A stretch of DNA of 64,000 bases from Hortaea werneckii (Eukaryota; Ascomycota; Dothideomycetes; Mycosphaerellales; Teratosphaeriaceae): positions 1-64,000 of the forward strand of contig JBAOKB010000173.1 in NCBI GenBank assembly GCA_037044905.1. Reading direction: 5' to 3'. The stretch's first letter is position 1. Each line of letters begins with the position of its first letter. Shown in pieces: positions 32,547-44,158 of the stretch. Position numbers and translations under genes: made by a program. Below the pieces are notes generated by a model. The model saw nothing but the letters and a program-made list of their open reading frames with translations. It was not told where the DNA came from and searched no databases.

Positions 32547-35500
32547 TTAATTTCTCGAAAACGAAAAATTGAAAACCGTCAAAGCTCCTGAAAAGTGTGC
32601 GATAGCAAAAAGATCTTCTTTCCATGTCGCACTTTCTTGCGCACGATACTTCGGAGGAAGCCACAGGGACGGCTGGCCACATCGATGGATCCATCGGTCC
32701 TTGAGACTGACTAAATTACCAACTGTCGACGGATGAAGAGTAGAAATAATCGGCGTATCAGATATCTGTAGGATCTCAGTACTAGTTCGTATTGCTGAGC
32801 CGTCTTCCAGGAAATCAATATGATCCGTCCATCCCGGACGCTGCCATGTGCGAATCTTTTCTCTAGATGCACAGTCCCACAAGGTCACAGTCATTTGCCC
32901 AGTCATGTGCCCTGACGCCAAAGCCACCACCATGTCATTCCTAGGCGAGAATGTCAATGCGGATACCCAAGCAGAGTCCCCGACTAGCTCGTGCACGAAA
33001 GACCCTGTCAACACATCCCACAGCCTCACCGTCTTGTCTCCTGACGCCGAGGCCACCGTTTGACCGTCTGGCGAGAACGCCACCGCGTACACTCCGTCAG
33101 AATGGCCGGCCAGTTCGCGCACGCTCGATCCGGTCAATACATCGTACAACAGCCTAAGCACGCTCGACCCTGCCGACACATCCCACAGCCTCACCGTCTT
33201 GTCTCCTGACGCCGAGGCCACCGTCTGACCGTCTGGCGAGAACGCCACCGCGTACACTTTGTCCGAATGGCCGACCAACTTGCGCACGCTCGACCCTGTC
33301 GACACATCCCACAGCCTCACCGTCTTGTCCCATGACGCCGAGGCTACTGCCTTTCCGTCTGGCGAGAACGCCACCGCCGACACCCGGTCCGAGTGGCCGC
33401 GGTCCGAATCGTCGGCTGACTTGAATAGGCTCAACCCCTTGGACACATCCCACAGCCTCACCATCGTGTCCTTTGACGCCGAGGCCACCATCGTACCATC
33501 AGGCGAGAACGTTACTGCATACACTTCGTCAGGATGGCCGACGAGCTCGTGCGCGCTCGATCCTGTCAGCACATCCCACAGCCTGCGCACGCCTGATCCT
33601 GTAGATGCATTCCACAGCCTGCGCACGCTCGGTCTTGTCGAGACATCCCATAGCCTCACCGTTTTGTCTCTTGACGCCGAGGCTACTATATCGCCGTTAG
33701 GCGAGAATGCCACCGCCAAGACTTTGTCAGAATGGCCAACCAGCTCGCGCACGCTTAATCCTGTGAACAAATCCCACAACCTCACTGTCTTGTCCCCTGA
33801 TGCCGAGGCCGCCATCCGACCGTCTGGCGAGAACGCCACCGCGTACACTTTGTCCGAATGGCCGACCAGTTCGCGCACGCTCGACCCTGCCGACATATCC
33901 CACAGCCTCACCGTCTTGTCCCCTGACGCCGAGGCCACCGTCTGACCGTCTGGCGAGAACGCCACTGCGTACACTTTGTCCAAATGGCCGACCAGTTCGC
34001 GGACGCTCGACCCTGCCGACACATCCCACAGCCTCACCGTCTTGTCCCATGACGCCGAGGCCACCGTCTGACCGTCTGGCGAGAACGCCAATGCCGACAC
34101 TTCGTCAGAATGGCCGATAAGCTTGTGCACGCTTAATCCTTTCAGTACATCCCACAGCCTCACCGTCTTGTCCCCTGACGCCGAGGCCGCAGTCTGACCG
34201 TCTGGCGAGAACGCCACCGCGTACACTTTGTCAGTATGGCCGCCTAGCGTGTCCACGCTCGATCCTTTTGATACGTCCCACACTCTCACCGTCATGTCTC
34301 TTGACCCCGAGGCCACCTTCTTACCATCAGGCGAGAACACCACCGTGTCTACCTCGCCACAATGGCCCTCCCAGACTCGTATGCACGGGTCCCACCGCTC
34401 CTTTACTTGTGTTACTCGCTGTATCCACTTTGGTGCTTCACTGCTGAAATGCTCCATCAGCAAGCTTCGGTTTGGCGCAAACACCAGTGCTGATTCGTAC
34501 ACCTGCAATGGCGCTTCTTCAACCCCGACCTGACAGAACTGTATGAGTCTCCTTGCGTCTCGTACAAAGTCGACCAGTTCAGAATTATCGAGCTTCGGCA
34601 AGTCAGCACTGATGACGTCGTCTGAATAGTAGGGCAGTGGACTTACTGGTATGCTGCCCTCCAGCTCTCCCAGTGCCCGCACGCTCTCGGTGAGCCTTCC
34701 CATCAAGCTCATCGCCTCCCACCAGTGCAGCAGATGTCTGCGAAGAAAAACAAGCACAGCATCGCTGTTTGTCTTCGCCTGCCGATAGTGCTCCACCCAG
34801 TATCGGCATGCGTAATGCACGTGCTGAGGGACTTTTCTGTCTATCTCTCTCCGTTCCAATTTCGTCACTTTCATCCCTGGATGTTGCAGCTCGCAGACGT
34901 TGCGCTTTAGCCAATTTTCCATTGCCTCGATGCAAGCGTGAAAAAGCTGCGAGTGCGTATTGGGGCTGTTGGCGCGTAATTCGGTCCTCATGCATCGGCC
35001 AGGATCGAACAAGAACTCACGGAAGGAGGCATGGAACAGACGGATAGGTGCGTCGCCGGTAACCGGGACACGCACAACCGAGTGTAGTCGAGCAAGGTGC
35101 GCTTTGATATTGCTGTGTCGAGTAGATAATAGTTGAGCGAGCGCACTAGCTGGAAGTGGCTCGTTCAACGCCGCCACGGCTCCAAGCGTCTTCCATACAG
35201 CTATCACATTCTCTCTGTGCCCAGCTTCTCCTGCTGCCCGCTCCAGTATCTGATTATATATCTTGTCCAGAAAGAGCGTCTTCGTAGGGTCCGGCTGTTG
35301 TTCCTGAAAGGACGAGGTCATTGCTCGACTGCCATGCTTGCTAAGGAGCTCCAGCGCTTCTTCCGCGTCCCGCTGTCCTGCGACGAAGCGACACACTGTA
35401 GCAGCGAAGATGAACAGTCCTTCGGACATGCGCACGAGGTGATTGACGATGTCGACGCCCGGCCAGTGGTCTAAAAGCGGACGTCGCACCTGCTTTATCG

Positions 35501-36405
35501 GCTTGAACTCGTTGTAGAAAAAGAGGCAAATGTCCCCATCGACAACGTCCCGCGACTCATCGTGCAGCAGCAGATCTCGGTGGAGGATAGCCGACATATC
35601 CTCGAATCCTAGCCGGATCGGTGTTACAGGCCTGCTTGTTACGATGATACGTAGCCGGATGTGGGGCCCAACCCTAGCCTGCGCCAGCACAGCAATCAGA
35701 CCTGCCATGTCTTTATCGCTGTCGCACTCGTCAAGCGCGTCTATAACTATCACCATCACAGCTGGTTTTCCGCCTGCCTGCCATTTCTGCAAGGGCTCCA
35801 CAATCAGACTCGTCCACTGGACTTGTCGCGACTTGCAAGCAATGTCCGGCTGCTCGCGCACAGCTTCGGCAATGAACCCTTTCAGCGCTGGTCGTGTTGT
35901 GCTGAGCTGCCTGGCAATGCTCACGAAGAACAAGCCTGCATCAGCCACATCGCCTCCACCCCGAACAAAGAAGAAGCTCGCGCCCAGCACCTTACTCTTA
36001 TTAAACTCGTGTGCGATAGACCGCGCAATCGTCGACTTGCCCGTCCCCGCTGCCCCGTTCAGCCAGAAGATGCAGCTGTCCTCTCCTCCGTACACCCATG
36101 CTCTTATCTTCTTCCGTACCTCTGTGCGAGTGTCTTCGAGGCAGAGCGGATCGTCTTGCTTTGTACTGGAGTCAAAGGGAGCTTGCTCAGCATACGGCAG
36201 CTGGTCCAACAAGTGCTGGTCATCAGGTGCTGCTCAACTTAGCGTGTCTGAAGTGGACTGCGACGACCTTAGGCCACACAGACCTACCTCCTAACTGAGA
36301 CTGGATGTCTCCGCCAGTAATGATCACACGTGCGCCGTTCGTAGCGTTTACGTTACGAACGTTCTGGTTCCTAAGAAGACCGCCGGTTGCTGAGTGTTCG
36401 GCCAT
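32547..36405 (-). CDS. NLR: amyloid-motif NACHT-WD40 protein
   Basis: Exon 1 36405-36288, intron 36287-36230 (58 nt, GTAGGT donor, GAGCAG acceptor, phase 1), exon 2 36229-32547; 1266 residues. Residues 13-35 carry a short motif beginning NQNVRNVNATNGARVIIT that aligns with two repeats in the adjacent effector gene. The NACHT follows at once: Walker A GAAGTGKS (98-105), Walker B VIVIDALDECD (about 199-208), then TSRP. From about 655 to 1190 there are 11 WD40 repeats, several nearly identical (HSDKVYAVAFSPDG...GDKTVRLWD). The layout is that of Podospora NWD2-type receptors: ligand sensing by WD40, oligomerisation through NACHT, amyloid templating by the N-terminus. The start lacks any separate effector domain, as expected when the effector is encoded next door. 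No stop or frameshift seen. Confidence 0.9.
32990..34372 (-). repeat. Tandem WD40-coding repeats with high internal identity
   Basis: Units of about 126-129 bp. Long blocks such as the CACAGCCTCACCGTCTTGTC series recur almost unchanged, whereas two units carry insertions (around 33570-33640 and 33130-33160). The near identity implies recent unit exchange or homogenisation. Confidence 0.88.
36301..36369 (-). other. HRAM-like amyloid motif R0 in the NLR
   Basis: Residues 13-35 of the NLR. Pattern N-Q-x-[IV]-x-x-[IV]-x-x-T-x-G-[SA]-R-V, shared with R2 at 37771-37845. Confidence 0.7.
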
Positions 36406-36902
36406 AGCCGACGGATTGGCCGTTGCGAGACTGCGTTGATCTCACCGTAAGAACAGCTGCGATAGGGCGAGGTAGGTTGCAAGCCACTCCGTCTTCGATA
36501 GTCGGTCGCGATAGGTTTCTTCGCGAACGGATGGTGGTCTTCCACCATCGCACGAGTCACGACTGGCTCCCATTCCGAGGCTCAGCTCGTGCGGCGTGGT
36601 CTAGGTCACGGCCATTGTTGATGCTCCCATCCGGGGCGCGGCGATTGGCTGATGAGCCGAGTGCGTGAGTGAGGCGCAGGCGGCCAGCCAATCAGCTCTC
36701 AATCGCACGGCTGCGGGGTGCTCCGCATCGCTCAGCCGCGGGAGCGAACGCCTGAAAGTCATCCCGTTCAGCATAACACCCTCGGTCTTCTACTGAACCT
36801 TGCAGATTGATTGCTTTCGGATGTCCGTGCAGTATAGTACAATACAGTCTTTCTGTCCGTGATCAGGACCTTGCTTCGCGCGTACAGGACTAGATTCAAG
36901 CA
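36406..36902. promoter_or_regulatory. Shared divergent promoter of the NLR/effector pair
   Basis: 497 bp between the two start codons, with no other gene. It contains an inverted pair of CCAAT boxes: GATTGGCTG at 36643-36651 and CAGCCAATC at 36685-36693. Co-regulation of the two genes is inferred from the arrangement. Confidence 0.55.
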
Positions 36903-37863
36903 ATGGATCCCTTGAGCATTACAGCGGCGGCTATCGGGATAGCCGATGTCGCCATTTCCCGCGTCCTCCAGGTGCACGAGATGATAGAGAGCATCGCTGG
37001 GGTCAAAGAGGAGTTACAGGATATCAGCTCAGGTTTGGCGGCGATACATCGACCTCTTACGGCGCTCGAGCAACTTGTGATTTCAGACATGAACATTTCT
37101 ACGGCAGCAAAAGACGGCCTCCAAAGGACAGGCATCGCCGAGGCCGTCAACAGGTGCGGTGATGCGTGTGAGGAATTTCGAAAGAGCCTGCAGCAATGGA
37201 CAAAGCACTCGACAGATGCACGAGTGTCGCTTCGGGATCGGCTGGCAGTGGGGGTCTGGAACAAAGAGAAAGTGTGCACGTTCCGTACCCAGGTGCAATC
37301 CTGCCAGGCTACAGTACATTTCGCAGTGACCACTGCTCAGCTGTAAGGGTGGCTCGCTATGAGGTTTGTCGACAATTTGAGCTGATCAGGGTCATAGGTA
37401 CGTCCAGCTTCGCACTGAGGAAGCTTCGGAGACGGTGCGTGCCGAGACGGAAAGGCAGCTCGTCACGCTGCAGGACGCAATCCGACAACATCTGGAGCGC
37501 ATTCCACAGCAGCAACAGGAGACACAGCAAAAGCTGCAGGAGCTCAGCATTGAGCGTGAAGACGAAGAAGAGGATGACTCGCAACAGCGCGAGCTTGCTA
37601 AGCACGAGGTTCGACGCCGATCAGCAGTGCTCGAGGCGGATCAAGTCTCTTGCGGCATCGCTTACGTTCAGGTCCGGTCGCACATCACGCAGCAGAGTAT
37701 CGAAGAGATCAACACGTCTGATAACTCTACCGCCTTGATCGGGCTTCCCGAGGCTGTAGTCGGCAGGATCAACCAGCGCATCCGAGGCATTACCACAACC
37801 CAGGGTTCGAGGGTCGTCGTTGGTATTTTTCCAGATGGGCTGGAGACCAATGCTTTTCTTTGA
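36903..37863 (+). CDS. HeLo-like effector with two C-terminal amyloid motifs (HET-s-like)
   Basis: Exon 1 36903-37342, intron 37343-37397 (55 nt, GTAAGG donor, CTGAT branch, CATAG acceptor, phase 2), exon 2 37398-37863; 301 residues. The N-terminus MDPLSITAAAIGIADVAIS is the hydrophobic start typical of the fungal STAND N-terminal (HeLo-like, PF17111) domain, which spans about 1-200 with a Gln/Glu-rich helix at about 160-205. The tail has two tandem motifs 27 residues apart: R1 from 245 (QQSIEEINTSDNSTALIG) and R2 from 272 (NQRIRGITTTQGSRVVVG). The total length and the order (helical domain, then two-repeat prion-like tail) mirror HET-s (289 residues). By analogy it is a membrane-permeabilising cell-death executor activated by templated folding. 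Toxicity is inferred, not shown. Confidence 0.85.
37690..37845 (+). other. HRAM-like amyloid motifs R1 and R2 in the effector
   Basis: R1 37690-37764, R2 37771-37845. Position by position both repeat Q/N-Q-x-I-x-x-I-x-T-[ST]-x-x-S-x-x-x-x-G; R2 adds G-S-R-V, as in the HET-s core (G-x-SRV-x-IG). Confidence 0.72.
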
Positions 37864-38692
37864 GGCGCAACGCCAGAATATCAAATATCGTCAAGGACAC
37901 TTCTTTGGATTACACTTGCGATCGTAACGTTCGCATACAGCTCCTATAACGGCAAAGCATAGCCCACTTAGCTGTGCACTCGTTCGAAGCTGTGCACTCG
38001 TTCGACGCCTTGTCTCTGCTGCGAGGCGGGTCGGACGAGATGCTAAAGCGAACCGCGATTCACCCTTTCAAGACTACTGGCGTATTTGTTTTGGGCCGAA
38101 GCTGGGATCGTACAAAGTCCCCTGCAGGGAGTTGACGCAGAAGACAGCAATCCATTCATAGCGGTTGACGGCAGAAAGGAGCGGAATTTGACAAGAACGC
38201 ATGATAGCAGTGATACCGTATCACTCAGGTCCTACGGTCGCTCGCTTGTGGAGCGAGCTGCTCAAGTTGACGCAAGAGCGTATGCATCTAGCCAGCCGTG
38301 GATCTGGCGAGAGGTCTACGCCCTGGCACGCTGTCCTGCTGTTTCGTTCTGTGTCACCTCACGCTACGATCAATTTGCGCATTGTTACGTAGTTGTGATT
38401 AGTTTAGCCACGTGAATCTTAGAGAAACGGCACAAGGCAGTAATTTGCGCCAATCCTCGGTTACTTCTCTCTCTGCGCTCCAGCACCACGATCGTCCTTT
38501 GCTACCACATGCGTGCTATGGGAGCTACTCTTTGTCTCGACCTAGGTTGTGAGTGCGTTCCAGATCTTGACGTATCCTCATCCTGTGACGGCTGGTACGT
38601 CCTCTCCTGCTCCTTGCCTTCCTCCTTCTCGAGTAGCCGTCGCTCTGTCAGTGGCTCCAGTGCACCGTACTTTCGTTTCTGACCCGGATTCC
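37864..38692. other. Intergenic DNA, no gene recognised
   Basis: Open frames such as 38086-38415 lack any domain. Confidence 0.45.
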
Positions 38693-39180
38693 TTACCGTA
38701 CTGTTGGCTTTCGCGGCGTCTCTCGCAGCACGCTTCGCTCGTGCTTCCCGTAAATCATTACCTTTGCTGTTCCAAGTCTCACGGACTTGGTCGAGCGTCG
38801 CACTTTGGCCTCATTAATTGCAGAATGCAAGAACTGGAATTGGGCTTGTTGAAGAGTAGTCTGTGTAAATGACATGTGAGCAGCTTTGTTCTGTTTTTGG
38901 ACCATGTTTCTCGATCCTGAGTCTACTGTCATCGTCAAGTGTACCGTGACGGAGCCAAGCACGGACAGCATGACTCCTGTCTCGTCCATGTTGTAAACGT
39001 TCTCACAGAGGACAGGGTGGTCCTGCAGCACCTTCCCCATAACGTCGGACCAGTGCTCGACTTTGTTATAGATGTTCTTCTCATGACGATTACAATCTAC
39101 TGCTCCTAATTTCTTTGCTTGTAGCTCTGAATGACGCTTCTCCAGAGCCTTGGTTCAATTCTTTCCGGGCGGCTTTACAG
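38693..39180 (-). pseudogene. pogo/Fot1-type (DDE_1) transposase relic
   Basis: Reads, upstream to downstream, KRHSELQAKKLGAVDCNRHE, KVEHWSDVMGKVLQDHP and ENVYNMDETGVMLSVLG: the end of the CENP-B/Tc5 helix-turn-helix and the first catalytic Asp of fungal pogo transposases. The remaining two-thirds of the catalytic domain, including the second and third acidic residues, is missing; a terminal ERSVLRETPRKP resembles the family's far C-terminus, so the middle was deleted. Confidence 0.7.
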
Positions 39181-40424
39181 GTCTGCCTGCCATAGGCCGT
39201 CCACAAGTAGCGGTGAAAGCTACTTGCGGTACGAATTCCATTGGGATCGGATGTCCGAGCTCTGAATCTGCAGGATCTATGCCACAGCCGCCTTCTCTTC
39301 TGCTGGCGTCAAATAATGCTGGCTTTCGGCTTTTAGTTGGAGCGATCGTCGTCCGCTCGTCCGCGAGCGCGGTGGTAGAGGGTCGTGTAGGGAATACCGT
39401 CGTGACCTGCAGGAGCACGACATGACGGAGGAACATCATGGAGGCTACCCTGCGCTAGTACCTGACTAGCTTTATTCATCGCGAGATTAAGAATGAGCAG
39501 AAGTTCGTGGGAATGAGGACGACAGTTTCTGGCCAAAAGATGGATAGGAACTCTGACGCGAGCACAAAGGCCAAAAACGTACTTAACCACGTGGCATGTC
39601 ACGAGGATGAGCGCCACGTCGTTGTTCGCTTAGCGGCGCACGATGTAGCAAGCTGCGCCACTTGAAAATTTCAATGAGATGCGTTTTTGAGCCCTCCGTT
39701 GTATAGAACAGATTAGGAGCTCGAAGCACCTGATTTTCTGAATGTACTGGTGGTAGCCAATGCTTGCGCTCTCTCTTGAACGGAGGCATGGTTGAAGAAC
39801 GATTTCTTGTCCGGGCCAGATTAGACGCAAAATTCACGAGAAATGCCACACTAGGTCGGACGTTTAGTCCTGGAGCGTTGTGAGGTATGCGAATCATTAG
39901 ACGAACTTGGTAAGAAATAGATGGACACGCCTTATTCAAAAGCAATTACAAACGAGGTCTCCTGCCCCCGAAGTGGGCCTTCAAGGAGTTGAAATTGTTT
40001 AAGCGTTTCGCTACAGCGTGCGCTTCGCACCATTGGGACAGATTTTACATATCCGATCAGGAGTTGAGGTCATGCACGATTTATATATCTATAGATACCA
40101 TGATTCTTAATAGAAACTCTTGGACACGAACGCTCTAACGCTGCATGAGGACAAATTGCATGAGCATCTTTGTGGCACCCCTGTGCACAAGCTGCGGGAA
40201 GATTGGAAATGCGTAGTGATAGAATCAATGGAAGACAGGAAGCCTCAGCTCGTCCCAAGTGGCAATGCAGCAAAGTCATATTTTTTTTGGTTCGATCTAC
40301 GCGTCTCTAAATCCAAGAAACTATAAAATCTTGTAGACTCTCTTCATGGAGATCAACCATATCATGATCTCCTTTCTGCTTATAATTACCCGTCTTCGCG
40401 AACACCTACAACCTTGGAACAACC
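39181..40424. other. Intergenic DNA, no gene recognised
   Basis: Several overlapping frames at 39150-39945 on both strands have no domain; some may be further transposon debris. Confidence 0.45.
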
Positions 40425-40933
40425 ATGGCTTCTAGCAAGATTACAGCGTCCGACTTTGTTTAAATCACACTGGATCACAACTTCTAGGACACTCGTTTGC
40501 TCGAGGAAGCCTTGGACACGACGGGTCTGCGCTCCCCTAGTTCCAATGGCCGACTCGCGATGATCGGTGACTCTCGTCTTAAGGACGTGATCCTGATGAT
40601 TGGTACGCAAGTGGAACAAATAAAGGTAGCTAATGCTGTACGTTCGATAACCAAATTGGTACTCTAACCAATCGATTGCAAATAGGCAATGGCCAACAAC
40701 TCGTATCAAGTTTTGGGAATATTTGGAATTTGGCTCATGTTGCACGACGAATCGGTTTCGGAGGAGGATGCATTAGGGTCGACCCAGGACATTTAGGTCC
40801 GCCGACTAGAAGTCTGCTTGCTATGGCGGTTGAGGCTGTTTTGGGAGCAATATACTGGATTTCCGTGACGAACGAGACGTGGGACGTGCGATGGATGGGT
40901 TTAGTCTCAAATCATCTGAAAATTGAATTGTAA
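40425..40933 (+). pseudogene. RNase III-like protein, broken by stops
   Basis: From the ATG at 40425 the frame gives MASSKITASDFV, TAA, ITLDHNF, TAG, DTRLLEEALDT and then GLRSPSSNGRLAMIGDSRLK. After a plausible intron (40626-40685, CTAAC branch, AATAG acceptor) it continues, one base out of phase, as GNGQQLVSSFGNIWNLAHVA and then RSLLAMAVEAVLGAIYW. The LxxALDT...NGRLAxIGD and AVEAVLGAIY patterns match the short fungal RNase III-like family. The TAG sits where Gln is expected, so CAG to TAG fits a RIP-type change. Product presumed lost. Confidence 0.6.
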
Positions 40934-41112
40934 ATCGAATGATCTTTTTGATATGGGTATTGGCAGCTTATCTACGTTATCATTGATACCAGTACATTGA
41001 AGGGGGAGCGTTTTGACCACGAATAAGAATTTCAGTCCATATCCAATCCAGCCAGTGTGGTGCTTAGTCCGAAGGCGAATCGAGTGATTTCATACCATGG
41101 CGCTCCATACCA

Positions 41113-41790
41113 TTAAGTTGAGGTGTATGAACAATCGCTCATTACACGGTAGGAGAACGTTTTGCAGAGCATTACTAGCAATTCTGGAGCTACGCCATGA
41201 TTTGAAAGCGCTACTTTTGGTGAAGGGACAGCAAAGGAGGAGGCACGTTTCCGTAGACCTTGGTCACGGCCTACTTTCGAGGTGAAGACAATCTTGAAAG
41301 CCTTGCAGAGCGTGTCAGTCTGCCAGGAAACTTCTGCACTATGCTCGAATTTCTGAAGCGCTGTCTCTTTGAGACCAGCGATCCCGTACTTTTCCCCACG
41401 CGCATAGACACTAGCCTGTCGGCAAATATTTACTTCATCGGCATGACTGCCATCAATTGGGCATGACGTCGGGCCTCCAAATGTGCGTAAGTCCACGAAC
41501 TCGAGTATATGCTTGAATCCTTCGGAAAATTCGCAACTTAGACCCTTCGTGCCGCTGGACTCGAGATCAATATCGTCCTGAGTGGGTCGCAAAGTGATTT
41601 TATCTTCGCCAGCCTCCTATTTGGATTATTGGCCGTTCGTCCGAATGGGCTCAGCGTGGTTCAACACACCACCTATCCTTTTCCATGAGAAGCTTGCACG
41701 AGAGAATGGAATCGAGAGCAGGCAATTGCTTCGTGGACGTTAAACCATTTCCCGGCGCAGAATGCCGTGAGGTAGCCTTAATAGCTATGT
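41113..41790 (-). pseudogene. BTB/POZ-domain protein, degraded
   Basis: Two pieces in order: an upstream stretch reading FCAGKWFNVHEAIACSRF (BTB start, the V-H-[EK]-A-x-x-C-S-R signature), closed by TAG, and, after an AATAG acceptor-like site near 41613, a longer frame to 41113 with ADEVNICRQASVYARGEKYG and LKETALQKFE, the C-terminal BTB pattern of fungal substrate adaptors. No start codon for the first piece was found. Confidence 0.55.
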
Positions 41791-42350
41791 CCAGTGAGTA
41801 CCCGAGAACGTCGTTCTACTCACACTGCAAGATTGCCATCGAAAACAAACGCACAGACCAATAATTCGAATCGGAGGCCGATGCGTGGACACTCTAGGCT
41901 AGTACGACGAAGTCGTAGGTACTCGCTCACATGTAAAGAGGCCGTGACTGTCTGCTACATCTACCTAGTAATTCTTCATATGGCTTCAATCTGTTTTGTC
42001 GAGCATGTGTAGCGTTAATTGTAATCTCAAAGGTTGGAAAGCCGCAAGAAACAGGACCGGTGACAAGCTGGACCAATCAACGCACGCCACGCCACATCGA
42101 TGTGCATGTGGTTGGCTGCCATTGACATCAGAGTCCGCGGCCGGAAGAACATGTACTGTGGACGAGATGCTCGCTGTCTTGTGCCCACGCATTGGAGCTT
42201 TTTGGGTCAGATCAACATCGTGGAATCTCTTTCCTTGCTCCAACTTCCATCATATATTGAGTCTACAGAAATATTTCGAACCGATTGAAGTGAGTGATCT
42301 TGCAACCACTCAAGCTTTGATTCCATTGGTAGATTGACTTGCTTTTAGAA

Positions 42351-42595
42351 ATGACTGACCAAGCGAAGAGTCCCGATCCCACCAGCATTACTCGACAGGC
42401 GTTCGATATGGAGATCGACATGATTAAAGACTTGACGAAAACTCCAGAAATGCCTTTCGCGCGAATGAGCACAGTAGTAAATTCGCATGTCAGTCTTGTC
42501 TGAAGACCAAGACATCTAAACTGGTCTCAAACCTCGGTGGCGATCCCACTAAGCCAATCTGTAATGCTTGCTACGGAACTCAGATAAGCGGCTAA
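42351..42595 (+). pseudogene. Small zinc-finger protein with a frameshift
   Basis: Starts MTDQAKSPDPTSITRQAFD at 42351. A one-base shift near 42457 is needed to read KFACQSCLKTKTSKLVSN and then LGGDPTKPICNACYGTQ up to the TAA at 42593-42595. The CxxC-(18 or so)-CNAC spacing is GATA-like. About 80 residues if restored. A splice instead of a frameshift is possible. Confidence 0.45.
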
Positions 42596-44158
42596 ATAAA
42601 TTGAGGCAATGGCTTTCAGGATCTTCATCCATCATATCGCTGTATCAATAATCTACAAAATACGCCTTGTTAGATTAAGTCAAACTATCAAGAGCATGTT
42701 TCATTCACGTAGCCTGGATGTGGCCTGTGGAGACGTGCCTTGCATCCTCGCTAAAGTAAACTTGCTACGGATGATTTGGCTCTGCGAAAGACTCTAAGAG
42801 TCCTCTTTGAAGACTCAACAGATACCTTCTCTTTACTATAGCTTCCGCGGATTCGGCAGCAATTCGACTCAAATATTCTTCTGTATATGCAGCCACAGTC
42901 TAGGGCGAAAATAGAGCTGGCAGTGGACTTAGGAGATGGCGTTCGATAACTTGTTTGCACACGTTGTCGACAAATGTTTTCATCGCGACCTCAGGTCCGT
43001 CGGTATAGTTTCATGAAGATTCAGCGACCCACCGATGGTATAACAACTCACTTTGTAGTACGCATCGAGTTCCGCGCAGACTCCTGAGCAGGCTTGCTCA
43101 TCCATGTCCACTATCACGCGCTTTTGCAAAGTCCCAACGAGTCTCTCCACAACGACTCCGTTATTGCTGACCCCCTTCTCACAAGATCTTGTGGAAAATG
43201 GGTCCAGCTAAGCCTTGCACCCATCTGAGCATCTCCCATTCCCCTCCTAGCTTTTTGATCGTTGCCTGCCCGTTCGACGTGCCGAGCTCGATGACCGTGG
43301 TCCATGCTGCGGATTTGGCAGTCGCACGAGCGCCTTCAGGAAGCGCGGGCTGTGGATACGTCTGACTGTCGTTCTGTCAATTTGACGCGCCGAGCTCGGT
43401 GGCTGCTGTAGGGGCAGCAGGCTTAGGTGTCGTGTGAAGCCCGACTGGAACGCGCAGGCTGCGAAGGTTTCCGTCCCGCTATTTATTTTATGCGCGCCAT
43501 TAGACCGTGTTTGAATTCTGATTTACAGATCAAACAGCAAAAGATTCTGCTGCAAGCGCCGTGATTCGTTTAATACACGGCGCGTGGCAATTTCGGAACT
43601 AGCAGACAGCACGACGTGGTGAGAAGCGTCGAGCCGGGCGAACAAGCGAGATTCGACGTTTCGCCGAACTAGCTTACATGCTCCACCGTCCGGCTGTATA
43701 CATTGCGTACTGCACCAATCCTGAATGGCTGATCGGATACCAGTCTGCTCAACGCCAGCCTCCCGGACGTCAACGAGAGCGATGCTTCCTTTTTATATAT
43801 CTATGGACGGTCGCCAGGGTATTAAATGAGAGCGTTATGATCACTGGATCAGGAAATCGCGCAAATTCATAGGGTAGTGACAAGTTTCTTCGCGTGGCGC
43901 ACGCAAATCTGCGCTCCAACAATCCCTGCGGCAGATGGCTATGTGAAAAAGGCCTTCACGCAGCCAAAGCGTTACTAGGAGCGGCAGAGTACTGCAGGAT
44001 GCAGTCACATGAAAGGAAGTGAGGATGCAAGCAGCCTGTTTTGGACCTATACACCACGCGAACGCATTTGTCGCCTGAAGCGCGAGCACTCGTAACGACT
44101 CGTATTCCATTCAAATTGATAGGCTTCTTTTCTACCGTTCGTTAGGCTATATGGGCCA
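42596..44158. other. Intergenic DNA, no gene recognised
   Basis: About 1.5 kb without a convincing frame or domain. Confidence 0.45.
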
